From: CAZWHE01 sp964633825
Lineage (GTDB): Bacteria; Planctomycetota; B15-G4; CAYZWU01
NCBI GenBank assembly: GCA_964633825.1
Contig: CAZWHE010000017.1
Coordinates: 1-41,332, forward strand
Direction of reading: 5' to 3'
DNA: 41,332 bases
The position numbers and the translations under genes are program-made. Under the pieces are notes generated by a model that was not told where the DNA came from, made no database searches, and was given only the letters and a program-made list of their open reading frames with translations. This document shows positions 17,101 to 24,304 of the stretch, piece by piece (the stretch's first letter is position 1; each line of letters opens with the position of its first letter).

Positions 17101-17444
17101 CCCACAACGATCCCGCCGGGGTTGACCGCCCGGACCGCCTGAAGCGCGATCGCGGCGGCGCGTTGATTCAGATCCCGCGCTTCTCCGGCGAGGCCCCACT
17201 CGGCCAGCTTGATCGCCGTGCCGCCGAAGGAGTTGGCCTCTACTGCGATGCTCCCGGCTTCGAGGAAGCTCCTGTGGATCGCGGCCACGGTGTCGGGTTT
17301 TGTTTTGTTGAGAATCTCGCTGCAGCCGGGGGCGCTTCCATAGTCGTCGTTGACGAGACCAGAGCCCTCCAGGGCCGTGCCCATGCCGCCGTCAAGAAGG
17401 AGTGGCCGGGAAGCGAAATCATAAGCAAACGATCGCTCACTCAC
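14157..17444 (-). CDS. metH: Cobalamin-dependent methionine synthase
   Basis: A 1095-residue cytosolic enzyme transferring the methyl group of 5-methyl-THF through cobalamin to homocysteine. The homocysteine domain (about 1-305) has zinc ligands Cys224 (GLNCATG), Cys289 and Cys290 (GGCCGATPEH). The pterin domain spans about 333-590 (IVGERLNSQGSRKFR). The cobalamin domain (about 620-840) has the D-x-H-x-x-G motif with lower ligand His723 in DVHDIGKN. The C-terminal activation domain (about 885-1095) is recognisable by FSPGYPLWRSLPDQ. A Lys/Glu-rich linker (about 849-875) joins the last two domains and is unusual. The total is slightly shorter than the roughly 1230 residues of E. coli MetH, mainly in the activation domain. 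The start is GTG, overlapping the upstream stop as GTGA, so translation is coupled to the MTHFR fusion. Confidence 0.92.
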   Translation of the reverse strand: MSERSFAYDFASRPLLLDGGMGTALEGSGLVNDDYGSAPGCSEILNKTKPDTVAAIHRSFLEAGSIAVEANSFGGTAIKLAEWGLAGEARDLNQRAAAIALQAVRAVNPGGIVVGSLGPSGELPTSPDYEGCGAAAITDAFALQAEALVAGGAGVLLVETSQDLLEVRCALRGCRRAMKSAGREVPLWCSVSLHQGGRMLMGTAVDGALAVARSLGVDAFGLNCATGPEEMIDAVRYLSSHSPLPIIVSPNAGVPENVEGKPVFPLGSGAFAEAMTPFLRMGVEIVGGCCGATPEHINALKGVLGEYAPRKKPAARFMLASAVSAQEMKPEGSPLIVGERLNSQGSRKFRKLLLKEKWEKTIDVARHQEEAGAQVLDLSVALTERATEKEDMVRLVKTFSTAVPLPLMIDTVDPAVVEGALEHFPGVAVLNSINLERPSKCRRLLSIVAEHGAAVVALTIDEKGMAKTLEEKLDVAGRLYSLAVDQYGIDPGAVLFDPLTFTLATGEEDLRGSAAATLDAIRELRSKYPESGIILGVSNVSFGLPPAVRKVINAVFLHRAVRAGLTAAIVNPADIVGYSDIPEEKLALAEDLIFDRRDDALERVVEELGGLGKEESGSGEGAPALEPEEELARAVLERRPSGLEKVLEKCLAKHSAQDLVNDILLPAMKEVGDRMARGETILPHVLRSAEVMRKALTVLAPRLGKSGGALGKVVLATVFGDVHDIGKNLVKAIFSNNGFEVVDLGKQVPAHDIIEAVERENPLALGLSAMLVSTSAEMGACVEALHEKGIALPVIVGGAAVSPAFAKRIAIVNKKEYPGGVYYAVDAFSGLDHCRRLSGAGSAPVAKALKKKKTKKSKTVKKARQKETEEEPPPAEPFEAPFRGTRIAEIAADAVYGHVGEEEGADLFRPPSEILEEMEKELGKRELIAPAAVYGYFPCRRDGDALVVDGEGKAYTFSFPPRRKKASLASWFREKDLFIPYLATIGSESIEAYQELESRGKIALSQEWAAFCALLAEATAVEMRLQIAAQLGFSMKKPVLGFSPGYPLWRSLPDQVPLLKLLGGERVHVTLTERFQLVPEFSTTGIVVPNEAVTY

Positions 17445-19330
17445 ACAGACTTCCCCTCTCCTTTTTCGAGGAGGCCCTGCGTGTAGTTCATGAGCTCCAC
17501 GGCTGGCTTGACACGGCCGAAGGGCGCCGAGATCTGGAGACCGCGGACGCGGGGAAGGATTTCGGCGATCTGTTTCTTCGCCACCTCCATGCCGATTTCC
17601 CTCTCCTTCTCCTTGGATCCGGCGGCCTGCATCATCTCCATCACCTCGTCGGGGATGGTGACGCCGGGCACTTCGTTCTGGAGAAACTCGGCGTTCTTGA
17701 GCGACTGGAGGGGCCAGACACCGGCCACGATCGGCACCGGCTCGATCCCTCTCTCCTCGAGGTATGCCTCAAGCTTGTCGAGGAAGGCGATCAGGGCCGC
17801 CGAATCGAACACGGGCTGGGAGATGGCGTACTCGGCGCCTGCGTCGAGCTTCCAGTAGAACCTTTCGATCTCGAGATCGAGGTTCACCGAGGTGGGGTCG
17901 AGGGCGACGCAGATCAGAAACCCCGTGGGATCCCCGATGGAGCGGTCGCCCAGGTCGTGCCCCTGGTTGAGTGTCGTTGCCAGGTGGGTCAGCCCGATCG
18001 AGTCCACGTCGAAGACGGGCGTTGATTTCGGATAGTCCCCCATGACGGGCGGATCGCCGGTGAGAAGGAGGAAGTTGGGCATGCCGAGAGAGTAGGCGCC
18101 CAGCAGATCGGACTGCATGCCGAGAAGGCTCCTGTCGCGGCAGACGTAGTGGATAATCGGCTCGATGCCGACCTCCTGCTTGATCCTGAGGGCCGTGGCC
18201 AGCACGGCGACGCGCGCCGAAGCGCGGGGGCCGTCGGGAAGGTTGACGGCGTCGAACCCGGCCTTTTTGGCCTTCGCGGCCTTCTTGAGCACCTTCGACA
18301 TGTCCCACCCGCGGGGAGGCGTCAGCTCGAGGGAGAAGATGTATTCTCCGGCCGCGACCTTGCGGCCCACCTCCGATTTTTTCTCCGTGGGAATCACGAC
18401 GACCTCGGGCCTGCCGGCATCGGGCTTCTTCCGTTTCGATCTCTCCTCCCTGGAAAACTGCTTCATCTTCAACACGTTGGCCATCGCCTTGATGTGCTCG
18501 GGTGTGGTACCGCAGCAGCCGCCGATCAGGCGGGCGCCGGCGCGGACGAACCTGTGGGCGTACTTGGCGAAGTAATCGGGCGAGGCGAGATAGAAGACGC
18601 GGTCCTCGACGCCCTTGGGGCTTCCGGCGTTCGGCTGAATCGAGAGGGGAAGGGAGGTGAGCTCCGCCATCATCTCGAGCGCGCCGAGCATGTCGTGCGG
18701 GCCGATCGAGCAGTTGAGGCCGACAACGGCGGCGCCCCACTCTTCCATGCGGGCGGTGAAAATCTCGGGTTCCGTGCCCAAGGGGGCGCCCGAGCTCCCG
18801 CCGATCGTCATCTGGGTTATGAGGGGTTTGTCGGTCACGTCCTTCACCGCCCGGATCGCCTGGCCCATTTCATTGATGTCGCTGAATGTCTCGAGGATGA
18901 TGAGATCCACACCCCCGTCAAGCAGAGCCCGGGCCTGGGCCTTGAATGCCTCTCGCGCCTCTTCGAGAGAAAGCTTTCCCCAGGGTTCGATCCTGACCCC
19001 GAGAGGTCCGATCGATCCCGCGACCCAGGCATCCTCCCCGGCCGCCTCACGGGCGATCTCGGCTCCCCGCTTGTTGATCTCGACGCACTTTTCCTCGAGA
19101 TGGTACTTTTCGAGCTTGAAGGGATTGGCGCCGAAGGTGTTCGTTTCGATCACGCCGGCGCCCGCCCTGATATAATCGACGTGTATCTGCTTGATCATGT
19201 CGGGATCGGTCAGGTTGATCTCATCGAAGCAGCGGTTCAGATAAACCCCTCTGTCGTAGAGCTGGGTTCCGAACGCCCCGTCGCAGAGCACCACATTGTT
19301 TTTGATATATTCGAGGAACGGCTCTTTCAT
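17441..19330 (-). CDS. Bifunctional homocysteine S-methyltransferase / methylenetetrahydrofolate reductase
   Basis: A 629-residue protein of the YitJ type. Residues about 1-290 are a homocysteine methyltransferase domain with zinc ligands Cys207 (GLNCSIGP), Cys272 and Cys273 (GGCCGTTPEH). Residues about 325-610 are a MetF-like FAD TIM barrel, with FSLELTPPRG, LLLTGDPP, YAISQPVFD and the segment ending in VPIVAGVWPLQS. The reductase makes 5-methyl-THF, which the downstream MetH consumes, so substrate production and use are encoded side by side. GAGGAG precedes the ATG. The N-terminal domain duplicates the first domain of MetH; in relatives its methyl donor is not always clear. Confidence 0.9.
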   Translation of the reverse strand: MKEPFLEYIKNNVVLCDGAFGTQLYDRGVYLNRCFDEINLTDPDMIKQIHVDYIRAGAGVIETNTFGANPFKLEKYHLEEKCVEINKRGAEIAREAAGEDAWVAGSIGPLGVRIEPWGKLSLEEAREAFKAQARALLDGGVDLIILETFSDINEMGQAIRAVKDVTDKPLITQMTIGGSSGAPLGTEPEIFTARMEEWGAAVVGLNCSIGPHDMLGALEMMAELTSLPLSIQPNAGSPKGVEDRVFYLASPDYFAKYAHRFVRAGARLIGGCCGTTPEHIKAMANVLKMKQFSREERSKRKKPDAGRPEVVVIPTEKKSEVGRKVAAGEYIFSLELTPPRGWDMSKVLKKAAKAKKAGFDAVNLPDGPRASARVAVLATALRIKQEVGIEPIIHYVCRDRSLLGMQSDLLGAYSLGMPNFLLLTGDPPVMGDYPKSTPVFDVDSIGLTHLATTLNQGHDLGDRSIGDPTGFLICVALDPTSVNLDLEIERFYWKLDAGAEYAISQPVFDSAALIAFLDKLEAYLEERGIEPVPIVAGVWPLQSLKNAEFLQNEVPGVTIPDEVMEMMQAAGSKEKEREIGMEVAKKQIAEILPRVRGLQISAPFGRVKPAVELMNYTQGLLEKGEGKSV

Positions 19331-19373
19331 TTCATCTCCTCACAGGGCACGGTGAAGCCAACAACGATAACAT

Positions 19374-19402
19374 GATATAGCCGCGATATTCCTGCATATC
19401 AA
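19374..19402 (-). promoter_or_regulatory. Likely sigma-70 promoter of the MTHFR-fusion/metH operon
   Basis: On the minus strand TTGATA (19402-19397) and TATATC (19379-19374) are separated by 17 bases, leaving a leader of about 35-40 bases before the ATG at 19330. That leader is too short for a SAM or cobalamin riboswitch, and none is seen. A short inverted repeat TTGCAT/ATGCAA lies upstream, near 19451-19467; its role is unknown. Confidence 0.45.
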
Positions 19403-19538
19403 CTTATTCCGGAACATCGGAAAGGACAAAACGAAACTCAGTTTTATTATTGCATGATCAATGCAAAATAACCGGATTAAACGTCGTTCTACGAGGATAT
19501 CAACCTGGGACGTATCAGGAGGGGCAAAGACAGGACAT

Positions 19539-19946
19539 TCACTCTGCCAGCGGTCTTCTTTTTCTGGAAATCAAAAGAGAATGGGTCTCCCCGAAAACCA
19601 TGTCATGGGCTTCAACGCGGATCGTAAAGTGGGTTTCTCCCGGATCTATGGGAATATCTTTTGAAATACAATTCCGTGACCCCGTATCGAGCGAAACGAT
19701 GCGACAAGTTCGGGCCGATGGATTGAACAAACAAAACCTCACTCTCCAGCCCATCCAAACGCAAAGCTTTCCCTGATCTGCATGCGCTTCGACATGAACG
19801 GTCTCATTATTTTTTAAATAGACCTGATAACCGCACGTCAGTCCGCAAGGCGCTTTTAAAGATTCGGAATAATCGAGCGCAGCTGCAAGAGAGAATCCGA
19901 CGATTGCCAGAAAGATGACAACTATCACAATTCCTTTTCTGTACAT
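19539..19946 (-). CDS. Small secreted cysteine-containing protein, unknown function
   Basis: A 135-residue protein with a signal peptide (about residues 1-21, MYRKGIVIVVIFLAIVGFSL). The mature part has five cysteines (APCGLTCGY, KLCVWMG, RFCLF, RTCRIV, RNCISK) and a predicted all-beta character ending in SLLISRKRRPLAE, consistent with a small disulfide-bonded sandwich. No family is recognised. Its coding sequence is AT-richer than its neighbours. The start at 19946 is supported by AAGGAGG 7 bases upstream. It is transcribed divergently from gyrA. Confidence 0.6.
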   Translation of the reverse strand: MYRKGIVIVVIFLAIVGFSLAAALDYSESLKAPCGLTCGYQVYLKNNETVHVEAHADQGKLCVWMGWRVRFCLFNPSARTCRIVSLDTGSRNCISKDIPIDPGETHFTIRVEAHDMVFGETHSLLISRKRRPLAE

Positions 19947-19974
19947 TATATAACCTCCTTTATATAACCTCCTT
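19947..19974 (-). repeat. Tandem 14-bp repeat carrying two Shine-Dalgarno sequences
   Basis: The 14-base unit TATATAACCTCCTT occurs twice in direct succession (19947-19960 and 19961-19974). Read on the minus strand it is AAGGAGGTTATATA twice, immediately upstream of the small secreted protein start at 19946. The proximal AGGAGG is optimally spaced; the distal copy is 14 bases further away. Confidence 0.9.
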
Positions 19975-20073
19975 TTTTCCGGTCGATGAGCCTTACTTTA
20001 CTCGACCCTGATTTTTCGTGCAACAACCGACGTAAAAGCTAAGCGACTGTTCATTTTCAGGGTTAAAAAAGGT

Positions 20074-20102
20074 TTGAATCCCGCCCCCTTCTCATTCATA
20101 AT
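20074..20102 (+). promoter_or_regulatory. Possible sigma-70 promoter of gyrA
   Basis: TTGAAT (20074-20079) and CATAAT (20097-20102) are separated by 17 bases. They lie in the 268-base divergent region 19947-20214, which otherwise holds only the tandem repeat and a small hairpin (CGTGT/ACACG near 20162-20176). GAGGTGG just before ATG 20215 is the ribosome binding site. Confidence 0.4.
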
Positions 20103-20214
20103 AACGTGTTCTGCACCCGGCCGGAAAAGAGCGAAACCCGCCGGGATGTATTGATATAAAGCGTGTCGTCAACACGAATTACATGATTCATGGTTTTTCT
20201 GCTAGAGGTGGCCC

Positions 20215-22737
20215 ATGACCGCTGAGGCCGGTCAAAGGATTCAGGCGCTCGAAATCGAAAAAGAGATGCAGGAATCGTACATGACCTACGCCATGAGCGT
20301 GATCACGTCCCGGGCTCTGCCCGACGTGCGCGACGGTCTCAAACCCTCGCAAAGGAGGGTTTTGGTCGCCATGAACGACCTCAACCTGGGGCCCCATTCG
20401 AAATACAAGAAGTGCGCCAAGATCGCCGGCGACACATCGGGCAACTATCATCCCCACGGCGAAGCCGTTGTCTATCCGACGCTGGTCAGGATGGCACAGG
20501 GCTTCAACATGCGGGTCACGCTCATCCAGGGACAGGGAAACTTTGGATCCATAGACGGCGACCCGCCGGCCGCCATGCGTTACACCGAGGCGCGCCTCAC
20601 CCAGGCGGCGGCCGACATGCTCGACGACCTCGAAAAGGACACCGTCAATTATCAGCCCAACTACGACGAGAGCAGAACGGAGCCCGGGGTTCTTCCCGGA
20701 ACCTTTCCCAACCTCATCGTCAACGGCTCCCAGGGAATCGCCGTGGGAATGGCTTCGAGCATGGCTCCCCACAACGTTGCCGAAGTCTGCGATGCATTGA
20801 CGGCATACACGGACAACCCCAAGCTCACGTTCGAAGAGTTGATGGAGATCATCCCGGGCCCCGATTTTCCCACGGGCGGCGTGATCTGCGGCCGCGAGGA
20901 CATTGCAAACTCATACCGCACCGGCCGCGGCCGCATCACCCTGCGCGGCAAGGCGCACTTCGAGAAGAAAAAACGGGGCCGCACGGACATCGTCATCACC
21001 GAGATTCCCTACCAGGTCAACAAGACGGCGCTCATCGAGAAGATCGCCGATCTGGTCAAGGAGAACCGGATCAGGGGGATCCACGACATCAACGATCATT
21101 CCGACAAGGACGGAATGCGCATCGTCATCTCCCTGAAGAAGGACGAAGACGAAAACGTGATCATGAACCAGCTCTTCAAGTTCTCCCAGCTTCAGGACAC
21201 GTTCTCCATCATCAACATCGCCCTGGTGAACGGAAGGCCCGCCACCCTTCCCATGAAGTCGCTCATGAAATACTACGTGCGACACAGGATCGAAGTGATC
21301 CGCCGCCGCACGGCTTTTCTCCTCGACAAAGCGGAAGCGCGGCTGCACATCGTCGAAGGGCTTCTGATCGCACTCGACCAGATCGACGCCGTGATCGAAA
21401 CGATCCGGTCTTCTCCCGATACACCCACGGCCCAAGAGCGTCTGATCAAAAAGTTTGACCTCTCAGAGATCCAGGCGGACGCCATCCTGAAGATGCAGCT
21501 CCAGCGCCTCACCGGGCTCGAGCGCGAAAAACTCGAAAGCGAAGCCGCCAAGCTCAACAAGGAGATCGAGGAACACAAGGCGATCCTGGAAAGCGAGGCA
21601 AAGGTTCGCGCCATCATCAAGGACGACCTTCAAAAAATCAAAGGACAGTACAAGGACAAGCGCCGCACCGAGATCTCGGGACCTGTGGATTATATCGAGA
21701 CGGCCGATCTCATCGCCGACGTGGAGATGGCGGTCACGTTCAGCCACGAGGGTTACGTCAAGCGCATGCCGCCGAGCGCCTACAAGAGGCAGCACCGGGG
21801 CGGCAAGGGAATCATCGCCGCCGATGCCAGAGACGGCGATTTCATCGAACGCCTCTTCATCGCGTCGACACACGACTTCCTTCTCGTTTTCACGAACAAG
21901 GGAAAGGTTCACTGGCTCAAGGTTTACGAAATCCCGCTCATGTCGCGGCAATCGAAGGGACGGGCCATCGTCAACCTCCTTCGTTTCTCGGCCGGAGAAA
22001 AAATTACGTCCGTTGTGCCCGTCCGGAACTTCGACGAGGGCGACCTTGTCATGGCGACCGAGTGCGGCACGATCAAGAAAACGAAGCTTTCGGCCTTCTC
22101 CCGGCCGCAAAAAGGCGGCATCATCTCCATCGGTTTGAAAAAAGGGGACTCTCTCGTCGGCGTCGAGGTCGCCGACCCCGATGACGACATCATGCTCGGC
22201 ACCGAGCTCGGTATCTCGATCCGCTTCGGGTCTTCCCAGGTCCGCGCCATGGGCCGCACGGCGAGAGGCGTCAAGGGAATCACGCTGAGAAAAGGAGACC
22301 GCGTCCGGGACATGATCCTCGCGCGGGCGGGAACCACAATTCTCACAGTGTGCGAGCACGGCTACGGCAAAAGAACGAGCCTCTCCAATTACCGCCGCCA
22401 GGGACGGGGGGGCAAGGGAATCATCAACATCAAGACGACCGAACGGAACGGCAGCGTGGTGGCCATCAAAGCAGTTCAAGACGATGACGAGCTCATGCTG
22501 ATCACCCAGCAGGGAAAACTCGTTCGCACGGCCGTCAAGCCGATTTCGGCCATCAGCCGTGCCACTCAGGGTGTCCGCATCATGTCCCTCAACAAGGACG
22601 ACCTCGTCATCGCCATGACACGCGTGATCAAGGACAACGGGAACAAAGCCAATAACAACGGCGGCCCGGAGGCCGAAAACACAGCCGCCCAACCAACTGA
22701 AACCGGTCCGGAGGAAGGGCCCCCCGGCGAAGCATAG
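20215..22737 (+). CDS. gyrA: DNA gyrase subunit A
   Basis: An 840-residue type II topoisomerase subunit that cuts and rejoins DNA. The catalytic Tyr123 is in AAMRYTEARL. The tower/coiled-coil region follows (about 340-490) and then the six-bladed C-terminal pinwheel (about 500-810). Two GyrA-box-like motifs, QHRGGKG and QGRGGKG, are present. The acidic/polar tail from about 805 is typical. In the quinolone region, HPHGEAVVYPTLVRMAQ has Ala84 and Pro88 at the positions of E. coli Ser83 and Asp87. ParC was considered, but the GyrA boxes and intact C-terminal domain favour GyrA. ribBA follows after 19 bases. Confidence 0.95.
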   Translation: MTAEAGQRIQALEIEKEMQESYMTYAMSVITSRALPDVRDGLKPSQRRVLVAMNDLNLGPHSKYKKCAKIAGDTSGNYHPHGEAVVYPTLVRMAQGFNMRVTLIQGQGNFGSIDGDPPAAMRYTEARLTQAAADMLDDLEKDTVNYQPNYDESRTEPGVLPGTFPNLIVNGSQGIAVGMASSMAPHNVAEVCDALTAYTDNPKLTFEELMEIIPGPDFPTGGVICGREDIANSYRTGRGRITLRGKAHFEKKKRGRTDIVITEIPYQVNKTALIEKIADLVKENRIRGIHDINDHSDKDGMRIVISLKKDEDENVIMNQLFKFSQLQDTFSIINIALVNGRPATLPMKSLMKYYVRHRIEVIRRRTAFLLDKAEARLHIVEGLLIALDQIDAVIETIRSSPDTPTAQERLIKKFDLSEIQADAILKMQLQRLTGLEREKLESEAAKLNKEIEEHKAILESEAKVRAIIKDDLQKIKGQYKDKRRTEISGPVDYIETADLIADVEMAVTFSHEGYVKRMPPSAYKRQHRGGKGIIAADARDGDFIERLFIASTHDFLLVFTNKGKVHWLKVYEIPLMSRQSKGRAIVNLLRFSAGEKITSVVPVRNFDEGDLVMATECGTIKKTKLSAFSRPQKGGIISIGLKKGDSLVGVEVADPDDDIMLGTELGISIRFGSSQVRAMGRTARGVKGITLRKGDRVRDMILARAGTTILTVCEHGYGKRTSLSNYRRQGRGGKGIINIKTTERNGSVVAIKAVQDDDELMLITQQGKLVRTAVKPISAISRATQGVRIMSLNKDDLVIAMTRVIKDNGNKANNNGGPEAENTAAQPTETGPEEGPPGEA

Positions 22738-22756
22738 AACAATCGAGGTAATTCAC

Positions 22757-24007
22757 ATGCCCTTATCAAGCATCCCCGAAATCATCGACGATCTGCGCGC
22801 GGGAAGAATGATCATCCTCGTCGATGACGAAGATCGCGAAAACGAAGGCGACCTCTGCGTCGCCGCGGAATTCGCGACTCCCGACGTGGTCAACTTCATG
22901 GCCACCCATGGACGGGGCCTTATCTGCCTTTCCATGGAAGGCCCCCTCATCGACAAGCTCGACCTCCATCCCCAGGCGGAAAGGAACAACTCCAAGTACG
23001 GCACGGCTTTCACGGTTTCCGTTGACGCCCGGAACGAAGTGACGACAGGCATCTCGGCTTTCGACAGGGCAAAGACGATCGAGACGGCGATCGCCGACGA
23101 CGCAAAACCGGAGGATCTTGCCCGGCCCGGTCATATCTTCCCGCTCCGCGCCGTGAAAGGCGGCGTGCTGAAACGCGCCGGACAGACGGAAGGCATCGCC
23201 GACCTCACCCGTCTTGCGGGCCTGAAAGCAGCCGGCGTCATCTGCGAAGTCATGAAAGACGACGGCACGATGGCGCGCCTTCCCGACCTCGAAAAATTCT
23301 CCGAGACGCATGACCTCAAGATCTGCGCCATTGCAGACCTGATCGAATACCGCAGGCGCCACGAGAAGCTGGTGGAGCAAGTCGTGACGGTGAAGCTCCC
23401 GACCCTGTACGGCGAGTTCGACCTTCACGTTTACAAGACAAGAGTGGATGAACAGATCCATCTCGCGGCCTGCAGGAACATTCCGGTCCGGGGCGCCTCC
23501 CAGCCGAGGCTCAAGGAATCGATTCTCGTGCGCGTCCACTCGGAGTGCCTGACGGGCGATCTCTTCGGCTCGAATCTCTGCGATTGCGGATCTCAGCTCG
23601 ACCAGGCGCTCAAGATGATCGTCGACCGCGGCCAGGGCATTCTCCTCTATATGCGGCAGGAGGGCCGCGGCATCGGCCTGGAGAACAAGCTGAAGGCCTA
23701 TCACCTCCAGCAGACCGAGGGGCTCGATACGGTGGAAGCGAACAAGGCCCTCGGTTTCCCCGCCGATGTCCGCGATTATGGTATCGGCGCCCAGATCCTG
23801 ATCGATCTCGGCGTCCGGAAGATGGAGGTGATGACCAACAATCCGAAGAAATACCACGGCCTCAAGGGGTATGGCCTCGAGATCGTGAAGAGAGTTCCCA
23901 TCGAGATTCCGCCGACAAAGGATAATTTCCGCTACCTCCGGACCAAGAAGGAGAGGCTGGGACACTTTCTCAACAACAAAAACCTTGCCGAGGAAAAACC
24001 GTCCTAA
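22757..24007 (+). CDS. ribBA: Bifunctional DHBP synthase / GTP cyclohydrolase II
   Basis: A 416-residue riboflavin biosynthesis enzyme. The N-terminal half (RibB, about 1-200) makes dihydroxybutanone phosphate from ribulose 5-phosphate; its metal and substrate motifs VDDEDRENEGDL (about 22-33), TGISAFDRA and RPGHIFPL are present. The C-terminal half (RibA, about 205-400) opens GTP; zinc ligands Cys264, Cys275 and Cys277 lie in HSECLTGDLFGSNLCDCGS, with RQEGRGIGL and RDYGIGAQIL behind. Length and domain order are normal. The stop codon TAA at 24005-24007 is also one copy of the target-site duplication of the adjoining transposable element. Confidence 0.95.
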   Translation: MPLSSIPEIIDDLRAGRMIILVDDEDRENEGDLCVAAEFATPDVVNFMATHGRGLICLSMEGPLIDKLDLHPQAERNNSKYGTAFTVSVDARNEVTTGISAFDRAKTIETAIADDAKPEDLARPGHIFPLRAVKGGVLKRAGQTEGIADLTRLAGLKAAGVICEVMKDDGTMARLPDLEKFSETHDLKICAIADLIEYRRRHEKLVEQVVTVKLPTLYGEFDLHVYKTRVDEQIHLAACRNIPVRGASQPRLKESILVRVHSECLTGDLFGSNLCDCGSQLDQALKMIVDRGQGILLYMRQEGRGIGLENKLKAYHLQQTEGLDTVEANKALGFPADVRDYGIGAQILIDLGVRKMEVMTNNPKKYHGLKGYGLEIVKRVPIEIPPTKDNFRYLRTKKERLGHFLNNKNLAEEKPS

Positions 24008-24285
24008 GTGGTCCGTTTCGTAAATACGGTGACGTTTGAAGCTTGATATGCCGCTGATATCAAGGCGCAACGACGACGCATATTTGAATAGATATAAGAT
24101 ATTCGGAGGAGTTGCAACGCAGAGAGCGGCGGCAAAGCAAGCTTCCCGAAGGGCCGGGCGTATTTGGCCCGAATCCGGCGTCACTCGTCGTCGGCGTATT
24201 TCTCCGTTAATACGACTCCTCCTCGTTCCTTGGCTCGGGCCAAATTCGCTCCGGCAAACGTTACCGTATTTACGAAAAGGACCAC
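24008..24285. mobile_element. MITE-like non-autonomous transposable element, 278 bp
   Basis: The ends are 31-bp inverted repeats (24008-24038 and 24255-24285) that match at 29 of 31 positions, beginning GTGGTCC and ending GGACCAC, with TTTCGTAAATACGG inside. TAA flanks both sides (24005-24007 and 24286-24288), the likely target duplication. The interior has no credible gene but holds further inverted repeats: TTGATAT/ATATCAA near 24043-24063, and an 11-bp ATTTGGCCCGA/TCGGGCCAAAT pair in the right half. It needs a transposase in trans; the transposase family is not identified. Confidence 0.82.
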
Positions 24286-24304
24286 TAAGCAAAGGCGGCC
24301 GGTC

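Noticed and set aside
19331..19538. SAM or cobalamin riboswitch before the metF/metH operon
   Set aside because: The leader after the likely promoter is only about 40 bases and shows no riboswitch core.
19518..19541. UGA of the small secreted protein (19539-19541) read as Sec
   Set aside because: Only seven further codons precede the next stop, and there is no supporting hairpin or homology.
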